From the NCBI RefSeq assembly GCF_008386585.1, contig NZ_VUOB01000054.1:62001-126000 (forward strand): 64,000 nt of DNA, given 5' to 3'. A model generated the notes under the pieces. That model had not been told where the DNA came from. It saw nothing but the letters and a program-made list of their open reading frames with translations, and ran no database searches. Origin of the DNA: Solihabitans fulvus (lineage in GTDB: Bacteria > Actinomycetota > Actinomycetes > Mycobacteriales > Pseudonocardiaceae). This document shows, in pieces, positions 1 to 8,145 of this stretch. Numbering within the stretch: the first letter of the stretch is position 1; every line of letters starts with the position of its first letter. A program made the position numbers and the translations under genes.

Positions 1-461
1 GGGAGAACATCGTGCTCGCCGCGCTGCCGAGACTGTCCCGGTTCGGCGTGGTCAGCCGCGCGAGGCAGGACCGGATCGTGCGGGCCTTCATGACCAGGCT
101 GCGGATCAAGGCGGTCAGCCCGGACCAGAAGGTCGCCGAGCTGTCCGGCGGCAACCAGCAGAAGGTGTTGCTGGCCAGGTGGTTGTGCACGCAGCCGACG
201 GTGCTGCTGCTGGACGAGCCGACCAGGGGCATCGACGTCGGCGCGAAGGCGGAGGTGCAGGCGCTGATCGAGGAACTCGCCGAGGAGGGGCTCGGCGTGC
301 TGCTGATCTCCTCGGAGATGGAGGAACTCGTCGACGGCGCCGACCGCGTCGTGGTGCTCCGCGACGGCGCGGTGGTCGGCGAACTCGTCGGCGACCAGGT
401 CACCGAGGACAACGTGCTGGCCGCGATCGCGGCGGTCGACGAGGGGAATCCCGATGACTGA
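1..461 (+). CDS. Sugar ABC transporter ATP-binding protein, C-terminal part (RbsA/MglA-like)
   Basis: This is the C-terminal end of the cytoplasmic ATPase of a CUT2-type sugar importer; the gene begins upstream of the window. The visible frame opens with ENIVLAALPRLSRFG, a stretch typical of the second nucleotide-binding domain of RbsA-family proteins. The ABC signature LSGGNQQKVLLARWL, Walker B LLLDEPTRGIDVGAK and the ISSEMEELV segment follow. In this family the two fused ATPase domains power uptake through two membrane subunits. The stop overlaps the next start by 8 bases (ATGACTGA), so it is co-translated with the two permeases that follow. The substrate-binding protein is not in view, so the sugar cannot be named. 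A two-permease layout is usual for rhamnose- and AI-2/LsrACD-like systems. Confidence 0.93.
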   Translation, partial: ENIVLAALPRLSRFGVVSRARQDRIVRAFMTRLRIKAVSPDQKVAELSGGNQQKVLLARWLCTQPTVLLLDEPTRGIDVGAKAEVQALIEELAEEGLGVLLISSEMEELVDGADRVVVLRDGAVVGELVGDQVTEDNVLAAIAAVDEGNPDD

Positions 462-1422
462 CCAGGCGACCGTCGCGCCGGTCGGAACCCGCCGGGTCCG
501 CACGACCGGCTGGCTCCAGGAGTACGGCGTGTACCTCGCCGTCGCCGGACTGCTCGTCTTCAACCTGCTGTTCACCGCGAACTTCCTGTCCACGGCCAAC
601 TTCCGCACCCAGCTCGTGCAGGCCGCGCCGGTCTGCGTCGTGGCGCTCGGCATGGCGCTGGTGATCGGCACCGAGGGCGTCGACCTGTCCGTTGGCGCGG
701 TGATGTCGCTCGCGGCGGCGCTGGTCCCGCTCTACCTCGGCTACGGCGTCGTGCCGTCGATCGTGGTGGCGCTGCTCGTCGGGCTGGCTGCCGGGCTGTT
801 CAACGGCTTCCTGGTGGCCTACGTGGGCATCCAGCCGATCGTGGCGACCTTGGCGCTGCTGGTCGGCGGGCGCGGGCTCGCGCTGGTGATCGCGCACGGC
901 CGGCTGGTCGAGGTGCACGCGCCCGCCTTCCGCGCGCTGGGCACCGACGACGTGCTCGGCGTCCCGATCAGCGTGCTGGTCGCGGCGGTCCTCGCGGTCG
1001 TGGTCGGTCTGCTGGTCGGGCGGACCACCTTCGGCCGCCGGATCGTGGCGGTCGGCGGCAACCGGTCCGCGAGCACGCTGGCCGGGCTGCCGGTGCGCCG
1101 GGTGCTGCTGGGCGTGTACGCGATCTGCGGGCTGCTGGCCGCCGTCGCGGGCGTGCTGGCCACCGCGCGCCTCGGTGCAAGCGATCCCGCCGACGTGGGG
1201 CTGCTGATGGAGCTGTCCGCGATCACCGCCGTGGTGGTCGGCGGCACGCCGCTGACCGGCGGCCGGGTGCGCGTGCTCGGCACGGTGCTGGGCGCGCTGC
1301 TCATGCAGTTGGTGCGCGCCACCCTGATCAAGCACGACCTGCCGGACTCGACCGCGCAGATGGTGCAGGCCGCGATCATCGTCGTGGCCGTGTACGCCGC
1401 ACGAGAGCAGAGCAGCCGATGA
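454..1422 (+). CDS. Sugar ABC transporter permease (RbsC-like)
   Basis: An integral membrane subunit of the CUT2 sugar importer, 322 residues, the usual length for the BPD_transp_2 family. It is strongly hydrophobic throughout, with about 8-10 helices. The family motif region VIGTEGVDLSVGAVMSL lies near residues 69-85 and GGTPLTGGRVRVLGT near 270. It overlaps the upstream ATPase gene by 8 bases and the downstream permease by 4 (ATGA), which indicates one polycistronic message. With the second permease at 1419-2456 it probably forms a heterodimeric pore; this follows from family knowledge. The transported sugar is unknown. Confidence 0.93.
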   Translation: MTDQATVAPVGTRRVRTTGWLQEYGVYLAVAGLLVFNLLFTANFLSTANFRTQLVQAAPVCVVALGMALVIGTEGVDLSVGAVMSLAAALVPLYLGYGVVPSIVVALLVGLAAGLFNGFLVAYVGIQPIVATLALLVGGRGLALVIAHGRLVEVHAPAFRALGTDDVLGVPISVLVAAVLAVVVGLLVGRTTFGRRIVAVGGNRSASTLAGLPVRRVLLGVYAICGLLAAVAGVLATARLGASDPADVGLLMELSAITAVVVGGTPLTGGRVRVLGTVLGALLMQLVRATLIKHDLPDSTAQMVQAAIIVVAVYAAREQSSR

Positions 1423-2456
1423 GGCCGTCGACCACGCCGAGGGCCGCCGACCGGGCCGCGGCCGAGACATCCCGCGCGACGCCGGCGTCCGCCGCGCGCA
1501 CCCGTCGGCAGCTGCTGGCCGGGGTGCTGCAACGGCAGGGCGCGGCGGTCGTGCTGGTGCTGGTGCTCGCCACCGCCTGGGTGTCCTTCCCGCGCTTCGG
1601 CGGCGCCGACAACCTGCGCGACCTGGCGCTACAGAGCTCGTTCCTCGCGGTGATCGCGCTCGGCATGACCTTCGTGATCATCACCGGCGGCATCGACCTG
1701 TCCGTCGGCTCGGTGTACGCGCTGGGCGGGGTGCTGGCCGCGTACGGGTCGCGGTGGGGCTTCCTCGGGGCGCTCGCGCTGCCGCTGGCGGTGTGCGGGC
1801 TGATCGGCCTGGTGAACGGGATCCTGGTGGCCCGCACCAGGATGGCGCCGTTCATCGTGACGCTCGCCTCGCTGCTGTTCGCCAGGGGACTGCTGCTGGC
1901 CATCACCAACGAGGGCGCCACCACCTACCAGATCCACGGCGGGTCGGCGTTCCTGCAACTCGGGCGCGGCACGGTCCTCGGCCTCGGCGTGCCGGTCTAC
2001 CTCGCCCTCGCGCTGTGCGCGGCCGGCGGTGTCCTGTTGCGGCACACCAGGTTCGGCCAGTCGGTGTTCGCCACCGGCGGCGCCGAGTCCTCGGCGCTGC
2101 TGATGGGGTTGCCGGTGGCCCGCACCAAGATCGTCGTGTACACGCTGAGCGGCCTGCTCGCCGGGTTCTCCGGGGCGATGACCGCCGCCTACCTCCAGTC
2201 CGGGGTGACGGTGATCGGCGTCGGCACCGAACTCGACGCCATCTCGGTGGTCGTCATCGGCGGCACCCTCCTCACCGGCGGCGCGGGCACCGTCCTCGGC
2301 ACGGTCATCGGTGTGTTGCTGCGCAACGTGATCCAGAACGTCATCAACCAGATCGGCACGCTGGACAGCAACTACCAGTCGGTGGTCAGCGGCGGCTTCC
2401 TGCTCGCCGTCGTGGTCGTCCAGCGGTCCCTGGCTCGCCCGAGAGCGGGCCGATAG
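1419..2456 (+). CDS. Second sugar ABC transporter permease (RbsC-like)
   Basis: Second membrane subunit of the same importer, 345 residues. The N-terminal 30 residues are a polar Arg/Ala-rich cytoplasmic stretch, followed by about ten hydrophobic segments. The family motif ITGGIDLSVGSVYALGG is near residues 88-104 and GGTLLTGGAGTVLGTV near 283. Paralogous to the preceding permease and overlapping it by 4 bases. Only 53 bases separate its stop from the next gene, a secreted enzyme, so that enzyme may be co-expressed and supply the importer's substrate; this is inference. Confidence 0.92.
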   Translation: MRPSTTPRAADRAAAETSRATPASAARTRRQLLAGVLQRQGAAVVLVLVLATAWVSFPRFGGADNLRDLALQSSFLAVIALGMTFVIITGGIDLSVGSVYALGGVLAAYGSRWGFLGALALPLAVCGLIGLVNGILVARTRMAPFIVTLASLLFARGLLLAITNEGATTYQIHGGSAFLQLGRGTVLGLGVPVYLALALCAAGGVLLRHTRFGQSVFATGGAESSALLMGLPVARTKIVVYTLSGLLAGFSGAMTAAYLQSGVTVIGVGTELDAISVVVIGGTLLTGGAGTVLGTVIGVLLRNVIQNVINQIGTLDSNYQSVVSGGFLLAVVVVQRSLARPRAGR

Positions 2457-2509
2457 CCGCACCCCCAGTCCGCGAGTTGTGCTCGGCCCAGCCAGGAAGG
2501 ACCCTGCCG

Positions 2510-5107
2510 ATGCCCAGTTCCCAGGACCACTCCCCCGCCGACCCGAACCCGTTGTCCCGGCGCGATCTGCTCAGGTGGAGCGGGCTCACCACCGCGGCCC
2601 TGGCGGGCACCGCCTGGTTACCCTCGGTCGAGGCGGGCGCGTCCCCGTCGGCCGGTCAGGCCTTACCTGCCACCACATTCAGCCCGCTCCGGCCGCCGGC
2701 GACCCCGCTGGCGGTCCGCTCGCCCTACCTGACCACCTGGCTGGCCGGTGACACCCTGCCTGGCACCTGGCCGACGTTCTGGAACGGCCACATCACGGCC
2801 CTGTGCGGCATCGCGCGGATCGACGGCACGTCGTACGTGTTCGCCGGCGCGCCCGGCCTGCCCGGCGGCCCCGCCCTGACCGCCATGACACAGAACTCGT
2901 TGCAGCTCACCGCGACCCGCTCGATCTACACGCTGAGCGGCGGCGGCATCACCCTGACCGTCACCTTCTTCTCCCCGGTCGACCCCGGCAACCTGCAACG
3001 GCAGAGCGTGCCGCTGAGCTACGTCACCATGCAGGCCGCCAGCAACGACGGCCGGGCCCACGACGTCAGCCTCTACCTGGACGCGTCCGGCGAGTGGGTG
3101 CACAACGACATCACCACCCCGATCATCTGGGCGCAGCAGCGCACCAGCAGCATGACCGCGCTCACCTGCGCGCCGGCCAACCCGGAAGTGCTCAAGGAAC
3201 TCAACGACCAGGCGTCCTGGGGCTCCCTGGTGTTCGCCGCGCCGACCGCCGACGGCCTGACCTGGCAGATCGGCCAGGACACCGTGGTGCGGGCGGCGGC
3301 GGCCGGGCAGGGCGCGCTGAACGGCACCTCCGACCCGGCCCAGCCACGGGCCATCAACGACCGCTGGCCGGTGCTCGGCCTCAACCAACGGCTCGGCACG
3401 GTCAACCCCGGCACGACCAGCGCGCCGTTCACGGTGTCCCTCGGGCACGTCCGCACGCCGGCGCTGAGCTACCTCGGCGCGCCGCTAAGCCCGTGGTGGA
3501 CGCACTACTGGGCATCCTGGACCGACCTGGTCGACTGGTTCAACGGCGACCACTGCGCCGCGCTGGCCTCGGCGGTCGCGCTGGACCAGCGGGTGCACGA
3601 CGACGCGGTGGCCGCCGCGGGCGGTGGCTCGACCGGCGAGCACTACGCGGCGATCTGCGCGCTGGCGCTGCGCCAGGCCGTCGGCGGCGCCGAACTGGTC
3701 GACCGCGACGGTTCGCCCTGGGCGTTCCAGAAGGAGATCTCCTCAAGCGGCAACGTGTCCACTGTGGACGTCGTGTACCCGTCGTTCCCCGTGTACCTCT
3801 ACCTGTCGCCGAGCTACCTGCGCATGCTGCTGGAACCGCTGCTCCACCTGGCGGAGAGCGGCGGGTGGAGCCAGGCGTTTGCGGAGCACGACACGGGCGC
3901 GTCCTACCCGATCGCGGACGGGCACCTCGGCGGCCAGGAGGACATGCCGGTCGAGGAGTCTGCCAACATGCTGATCATGGCCGCCGCCGTGATCCAGCGG
4001 CTCGGGCGGGCCGAGGCGAGCGGTTTCGCCACCGCGCACTACCCGATCCTGCGCCAGTGGGCGGAGTACCTGGTCGGCAACGCGCTCGATCCCGGTTTCC
4101 AGAACCAGACAGACGACTTCACCGGCTTCATCGCGCACAGCGCCAACCTCGCGCTCAAGGGCATCATCGGCGTCGGCGCGATGGGCGTGATCGCCGGTGC
4201 GGCGGGTAACGCCGGCGACGTCACGCGTTACCGGTCCATCTCGCGCGGCTACGCGAGCCAGTGGGTGACCCTCGCGCAGGACCCGTCCAACCAGCACCTC
4301 AAGCTGGCCTACGACCAGAACGGCACGTGGAGCCTGAAGTACAACGGCTTCGCCGACCGGGTGCTCGGGTTGGATCTGGTGCCCGTCGGCGTGGCCGCGC
4401 AGGAGGCCGCCTGGTACCAGTCACACGCGGGGAACCACGGCGTGATCCTGGATCCCCGCAACAACTACGCCAAGGGCGACTGGGAACTCTGGACGGCCGC
4501 GTGGCTGGCCGACCAGCCCGCGATCCGGCAGACCCTGGTGGAGGGCGTCTTCGGGTTCGCGCAGGCGACGCAGCAGCGGGTGCCGTTCACCGACTGGTAC
4601 GTGGTCGCCGACGCCAGCCAGCGCGGCTTCGCCGACCGGCCGGTCGTCGGCGGCATGTTCTCCCTGGTGGTGCGGCCGGCGGCGAGCACGACGTCCTGGC
4701 GGCGGATCCAGAACCAGCACTCCGGCAAGCTGCTCGCCGTCTCGAACATGTCGCTGGCTGACACCGCCGAGGTGACCCAGTGGGAGGACAACGGCACGCC
4801 CGACCACGTGTGGTCGTTGGTGGACAACGGGGATGGCACCGTGCGGATCGTGAACCGCAACAGCGGCAAGGTGCTCGCGGTGCACGACCAGAGCCTCGAC
4901 GACGGCGCGCACGTGCAGCAGTACCAGGACAACGGCACGCCGGACCACCTGTGGCGGCTGGTGGACGCGGGCGGCGGCTGGAGCCGGATCGTCAACGTGC
5001 GCAGCGGCAAGGTCGTCGCCGTTGACCAGCAGTCGATGGCCAACGGCGCGCAGGTGACGCAGTGGACCGACAACGGCACGCCCGACCACCTGTGGCGGCT
5101 GATCTGA
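2510..5107 (+). CDS. Tat-exported GtaA-like (DUF4965/DUF1793) protein with C-terminal ricin-type lectin
   Basis: A secreted protein of 865 residues. The ATG at 2510 is preceded by a good ribosome site (AGGAAGG), which decides the start, although the open frame runs much further upstream. The N-terminus carries a twin-arginine motif (SRRDLLRWSG, residues 17-26) and an Ala-rich hydrophobic stretch. Residues about 55-730 resemble the glutaminase A/DUF5127-DUF4965-DUF1793 family (RSPYLTTWLAGD near the start, then an alpha-helical toroid-like half), whose enzymes are glycosidase-like but poorly characterised in bacteria. The last ~130 residues are three QxW-like ricin repeats, each ending in DNGTPDHxW, a carbohydrate-binding module. 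It follows a sugar importer operon, suggesting release of the imported sugar. The substrate is not predictable. Confidence 0.85.
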   Translation: MPSSQDHSPADPNPLSRRDLLRWSGLTTAALAGTAWLPSVEAGASPSAGQALPATTFSPLRPPATPLAVRSPYLTTWLAGDTLPGTWPTFWNGHITALCGIARIDGTSYVFAGAPGLPGGPALTAMTQNSLQLTATRSIYTLSGGGITLTVTFFSPVDPGNLQRQSVPLSYVTMQAASNDGRAHDVSLYLDASGEWVHNDITTPIIWAQQRTSSMTALTCAPANPEVLKELNDQASWGSLVFAAPTADGLTWQIGQDTVVRAAAAGQGALNGTSDPAQPRAINDRWPVLGLNQRLGTVNPGTTSAPFTVSLGHVRTPALSYLGAPLSPWWTHYWASWTDLVDWFNGDHCAALASAVALDQRVHDDAVAAAGGGSTGEHYAAICALALRQAVGGAELVDRDGSPWAFQKEISSSGNVSTVDVVYPSFPVYLYLSPSYLRMLLEPLLHLAESGGWSQAFAEHDTGASYPIADGHLGGQEDMPVEESANMLIMAAAVIQRLGRAEASGFATAHYPILRQWAEYLVGNALDPGFQNQTDDFTGFIAHSANLALKGIIGVGAMGVIAGAAGNAGDVTRYRSISRGYASQWVTLAQDPSNQHLKLAYDQNGTWSLKYNGFADRVLGLDLVPVGVAAQEAAWYQSHAGNHGVILDPRNNYAKGDWELWTAAWLADQPAIRQTLVEGVFGFAQATQQRVPFTDWYVVADASQRGFADRPVVGGMFSLVVRPAASTTSWRRIQNQHSGKLLAVSNMSLADTAEVTQWEDNGTPDHVWSLVDNGDGTVRIVNRNSGKVLAVHDQSLDDGAHVQQYQDNGTPDHLWRLVDAGGGWSRIVNVRSGKVVAVDQQSMANGAQVTQWTDNGTPDHLWRLI

Positions 5108-5115
5108 CGAAGCTC

Positions 5116-5156
5116 GGCCGGCGCGGGGCCGGCCTCTCCCCTGCCCCGCGCCGGCC
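5116..5156. terminator. Hairpin terminator between convergent genes
   Basis: A perfect 14-bp stem (5116-5129 with 5143-5156) encloses a 13-base loop, starting 8 bases after the stop of the secreted GtaA-like gene. It lies between convergent genes and probably serves the forward transcript. No clear T-tract follows, as is common in actinomycetes. Confidence 0.7.
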
Positions 5157-5234
5157 CTTCCCCTGTCTCGACTGCACACCCGTCCTCTCGGGCTGCCAGA
5201 CCACGCCGCGACACCCGCGACCGCCGCCCTGCCG

Positions 5235-5888
5235 TCAGCCGCACCACCGCGCGACCTGTTCCGGCTCGCCGCGCAGCCTGCCGGCCGGCAATCGCCTGCC
5301 GCACAACACCAACGCGAGGTCCTGGGCCGCGCCGGACACCGGGGTCCCCGATCCGAAGGTCCAGTCGAGGTCGTCAGCCCGCAGCTCGACCCCGGTGAGG
5401 TCGACGCCGAAGAACCGCAGGCCCTCCGGCGTGACGAGGCCGCCAAGCACCACGCGCAGCCGGTCGGCCGGCACCCGCCGGTCGACGCCGAGCGGCACGG
5501 TGTAGTCGAGGCCGTGGATCACGTCGTGGGTCAGCGCCCCCGCGTACCCACCGACCTGCGGCTTCCACGGGTGGGACGCGTTGTCCCGCAGCGTCGCGGC
5601 CAGCTCACCGGCGGACAGGGCCGCCGCGTCGCGCCGCGCGCCGCGATCGGCCATCGTGGCAAAGTTCCCGCCCGCCTCGGCGAGTTCGAGCGCGATCTGA
5701 TCGGTCGAGTACCGGTAGGGCATCGTCACGTGCGCGACGACCTCGCGCACCCGCCAGCCGGCGCACAGCGTCGGCGCGTCCCACTGCCGCTCGGACAGCC
5801 CGTCCAGGACGGCGGCCAGTTCGCCGCGTTCGGCCGCGATCGCTTCCCGCAGCTCAGTGTCGGTCGGTGTCCTTGTTTCCTTGTCCAT
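5235..5888 (-). CDS. Maleylpyruvate isomerase-family (MDMPI/DinB-like) protein
   Basis: A 217-residue cytoplasmic protein of the mycothiol-dependent maleylpyruvate isomerase N-terminal family, a DinB-like four-helix bundle. Visible family features are LSERQWDAPTLCAGWRVREVVAHV (quoted as residues about 30-53; the His of VAHV is a metal ligand in this family) and THDVIHGLDYTVPL near residue 125, with further His ligands. Such proteins typically use mycothiol as a cofactor; the actual substrate is unknown. The start ATG is the first of the frame and encodes MDKETRTPT. It sits alone, downstream of the ECF sigma gene on the same strand with a gap of 38 bases, so it may be part of that regulon. Confidence 0.85.
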   Translation of the reverse strand: MDKETRTPTDTELREAIAAERGELAAVLDGLSERQWDAPTLCAGWRVREVVAHVTMPYRYSTDQIALELAEAGGNFATMADRGARRDAAALSAGELAATLRDNASHPWKPQVGGYAGALTHDVIHGLDYTVPLGVDRRVPADRLRVVLGGLVTPEGLRFFGVDLTGVELRADDLDWTFGSGTPVSGAAQDLALVLCGRRLPAGRLRGEPEQVARWCG

Positions 5889-5926
5889 GCCCCACCGACG
5901 AACGGCTCGGTCTCAGCAGGACACCG

Positions 5927-7171
5927 TCACGGCGTCGATCCGGCGGTGACCTCGGCCAGCCTGCGGCCAAGGTAGCGGCGCTCGGCCTCGGTCGCGGCGA
6001 GGTCGAGCGCCTCGCGGTAGGCGACGGCGGCCTCAGCGGCGCGGTCCAGCCTGCGCAGCAGGTCGGCCCTGGTCGCCGGCAGGAGGTGGTAGCCGGTGAG
6101 CGCGCCGGTCGCGCCCAGCGCGTCGACCAGGTCGAGGCCCGCGGCGGGCCCGGCGGCCATGCCGACCGCGACCGCCCGGTTCAGCTCGACCACCGGGGAG
6201 GGCACGAACCGCGCGAGCCAGCCGTACAGCGCCGCGATCTGCGCCCAGTCGGTGTCGGCCGCGTCCTCGGCCTTCGCGTGGCACGCGGCGATGGCGGCCT
6301 GCACCTGGTACTGGCCAGCGTTGCCGCGCCGCAGGGCGCCGTCCAGCAGCGCGAGGCCCTCGTCGATCTCGGCGGCGTCCCAGCGCGACCGGTCCTGCTC
6401 GGACAGCGTCACCAGCTCGCCGGCCGGGTCGAGCCGCGCGGCCCTGCGGGCGTCCTGCAACAGCATCAGGGCGAGCAGGCCGACCGCCTCCGGCTCGTCG
6501 GGCATCAGCTCGGCGAGCACCCTGGCCAGCCGGATCGCCTCGCCGGTCAGCCCGCGCCGCACCAGGTCCGCGCCGGCCGTCGCCGAGTAGCCCTCGTTGA
6601 ACAGCAGGTACAGCACGCCGAGCACGGCGGGAGTGCGCTCCGGCAGCAGGTGCGCCGCCGGCACCCGGTAGGGGATCCCCGCGTGCCGGATCTTCTGCTT
6701 GGCCCGCACCAGCCGCTTGGCCATGGTCTGCTCGCCGACCAGGAACGCCCTGGCGATCTCGGCGGTGGTCAGCCCGGCCAGGGTCCGCAGCGTCAGCGCG
6801 ACCCGCGACTCCAGCGCCAGCGCCGGGTGGCAGCAGGTGAACATCAGCCGCAGCCGGTCGTCCGGCACGCCGCTGTCGTCCTCGGTGTACGGCTCGGGCG
6901 GCATCGCCGCCACCTCCCTCAGCTTGGCCGCGCCGACCGCGTCGCGCCGCAGCCGGTCGGTGGCGCGGTTGCGCGCGACCGTGGTCAGCCACGCCCCCGG
7001 CCGGCGCGGCACGCCGTCGCGCGGCCAGTTCCGCACGGCCTGCGCGAACGCGTCCTGCGCGCACTCCTCGGCGAGGTCCCAGTCCCCGGTGATCCTGATC
7101 AGGGTCGCGACGACCTGGCCCCACTCGTCCCGGAAAGCCTGCGCGACCGCGGCGTCGACCTCGACGGTCAT
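5927..7171 (-). CDS. ECF42-type RNA polymerase sigma factor with C-terminal helical extension
   Basis: A sigma factor of 414 residues, about twice the length of a minimal ECF factor. Region 2 (WDLAEECAQDAFAQAVRNWP, residues ~31-50) and region 4 (LTTAEIARAFLVGEQTMAKRLVRAKQKI, ~130-157, shown in part) are followed by a ~230-residue helical extension containing LLFNEGYSA. This is the architecture of the ECF42 group (DUF6596). The ATG at 7171 overlaps the stop of the upstream DGPF/YCII gene by 4 bases, and that pairing is the hallmark of ECF42. In characterised relatives no anti-sigma factor is present and the extension is needed for activity. Longer readings of the frame extend into the YCII gene and are not real. 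Confidence 0.93.
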   Translation of the reverse strand: MTVEVDAAVAQAFRDEWGQVVATLIRITGDWDLAEECAQDAFAQAVRNWPRDGVPRRPGAWLTTVARNRATDRLRRDAVGAAKLREVAAMPPEPYTEDDSGVPDDRLRLMFTCCHPALALESRVALTLRTLAGLTTAEIARAFLVGEQTMAKRLVRAKQKIRHAGIPYRVPAAHLLPERTPAVLGVLYLLFNEGYSATAGADLVRRGLTGEAIRLARVLAELMPDEPEAVGLLALMLLQDARRAARLDPAGELVTLSEQDRSRWDAAEIDEGLALLDGALRRGNAGQYQVQAAIAACHAKAEDAADTDWAQIAALYGWLARFVPSPVVELNRAVAVGMAAGPAAGLDLVDALGATGALTGYHLLPATRADLLRRLDRAAEAAVAYREALDLAATEAERRYLGRRLAEVTAGSTP

Positions 7172-7491
7172 GGCTGCCAGATGGGTCGGATCTCGATCGT
7201 GCCGTAGGCCGCCGCCGGGTGCTTCGCGGCGATCTCGATGGCCTCGTCCAGGTCGGCGCACTCGATCAGGCAGAAGCCGCCGATCTGTTCCTTGGTCTCG
7301 GCGAACGGTCCGTCGGACAGCAGCACCTCGTCGCCCCGCACCCGCAGCGTCGTGGCGTCGGAGGGCGGTCGCAGCCCGGCCCCGCCCCGCAGCACGCCCC
7401 TGGCCTCCATCTCCTCCGACCAGCCGCCGCAGCCGTCGTCGGCGTGCTCGGCCGTGGTCTCGTCGCCGCAGATCATCAGCAGGTAGTTCAC
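7168..7491 (-). CDS. DGPF/YCII-related domain protein, partner of ECF42 sigma factor
   Basis: A small cytoplasmic protein of 107 residues starting at a GTG at 7491 (VNYLLMICGDE), with GGAG a suitable distance upstream. It shows the YCII-related fold pattern, ending with the SDGPFAETKEQIGGFCLIE block, from which the DGPF family takes its name, and a C-terminal ...IEIRPI strand. Genes of this family are the standard neighbours and proposed targets of ECF42 sigma factors. Here the stop codon overlaps the sigma start by 4 bases, so both are translated together. Biochemical function is unknown. Confidence 0.92.
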   Translation of the reverse strand: MNYLLMICGDETTAEHADDGCGGWSEEMEARGVLRGGAGLRPPSDATTLRVRGDEVLLSDGPFAETKEQIGGFCLIECADLDEAIEIAAKHPAAAYGTIEIRPIWQP

Positions 7492-7682
7492 GCGCTCTCC
7501 TCGCCGGCCCTCGGGTGCGGACCGCCGATCCGCGCCGCCGGTCCACCCAACCGACGAACGGGACCGCGCCGGATGGACATCGGGTCCCGACGATCCTCGC
7601 GCCCCGCCACCCAACCGGCAACCGGCGGGCGCGCCACCGGGGGCGGGAGGCGCCGCGCAGGGGCTGCGGGGACAATCGGGGG

Positions 7683-8096
7683 GTGAGCAGACGCGACAGG
7701 CGCCGACCGGCGACGGACCCGGCCGCACCCTGCCCGTGCGGGCTCGGCGGCAGCTACGGCGAGTGCTGCGGCCGGCTGCACGCCGGCCAGGCCGCGCCGA
7801 CGGCGGAGTCGCTGATGCGCTCCCGTTTCAGCGCGTTCGCCGTCGGCGACGCCCCCTACCTGCTGCGCAGCTGGCACTCCAGCACCCGGCCCGCCTCGCT
7901 CGAGTTCGACGAGGAGTTGAGCTGGGTGCGGCTCGACGTCCTCGGCCGCACCGGCGGCGGGCTGTTCGAGGCCGAGGGCACGGTGGAGTTCCGCGCCCAC
8001 TACCGCGACGGCGGCCGGCCGGGCGACCTGCACGAGCACAGCCGGTTCCTGCGGGAGGACGGCCGCTGGGTCTACCTTGGGCCGATCGCGCCATAG
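7683..8096 (+). CDS. YchJ-like (UPF0225) SEC-C-type zinc protein
   Basis: A protein of 137 residues with a GTG start at 7683 (VSRRDRRRP), chosen because upstream sequence in the frame belongs to antisense of neighbours. Near the N-terminus is the cysteine cluster CPCGLGGSYGECCG (residues ~17-30), the zinc-binding signature of the YchJ/SEC-C family. It is followed by the YchJ-like NTF2-fold domain (TAESLMRSRFSAFAVGDAPYL). Function in bacteria is not settled. Divergent from the DGPF gene and convergent with the secreted protein, separated from the latter by a strong hairpin. Confidence 0.9.
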   Translation: MSRRDRRRPATDPAAPCPCGLGGSYGECCGRLHAGQAAPTAESLMRSRFSAFAVGDAPYLLRSWHSSTRPASLEFDEELSWVRLDVLGRTGGGLFEAEGTVEFRAHYRDGGRPGDLHEHSRFLREDGRWVYLGPIAP

Positions 8097-8105
8097 CCCA
8101 CAGGG

Positions 8106-8140
8106 TCGGCGGGGGCGCCCGTTCGCGGCGCCCCCGCCGA
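8106..8140. terminator. Bidirectional hairpin terminator
   Basis: A perfect 14-bp GC-rich stem (8106-8119 with 8127-8140) has a 7-base loop and lies between two convergent stops, 9 bases after the forward one and 5 bases beyond the reverse one. Confidence 0.8.
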
Positions 8141-8145
8141 ATCTG

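Noticed and set aside
1754..2509. N-terminal extension of the GtaA-like protein.
   Set aside because: It overlaps the second permease; a ribosome site and Tat signal begin at 2510.
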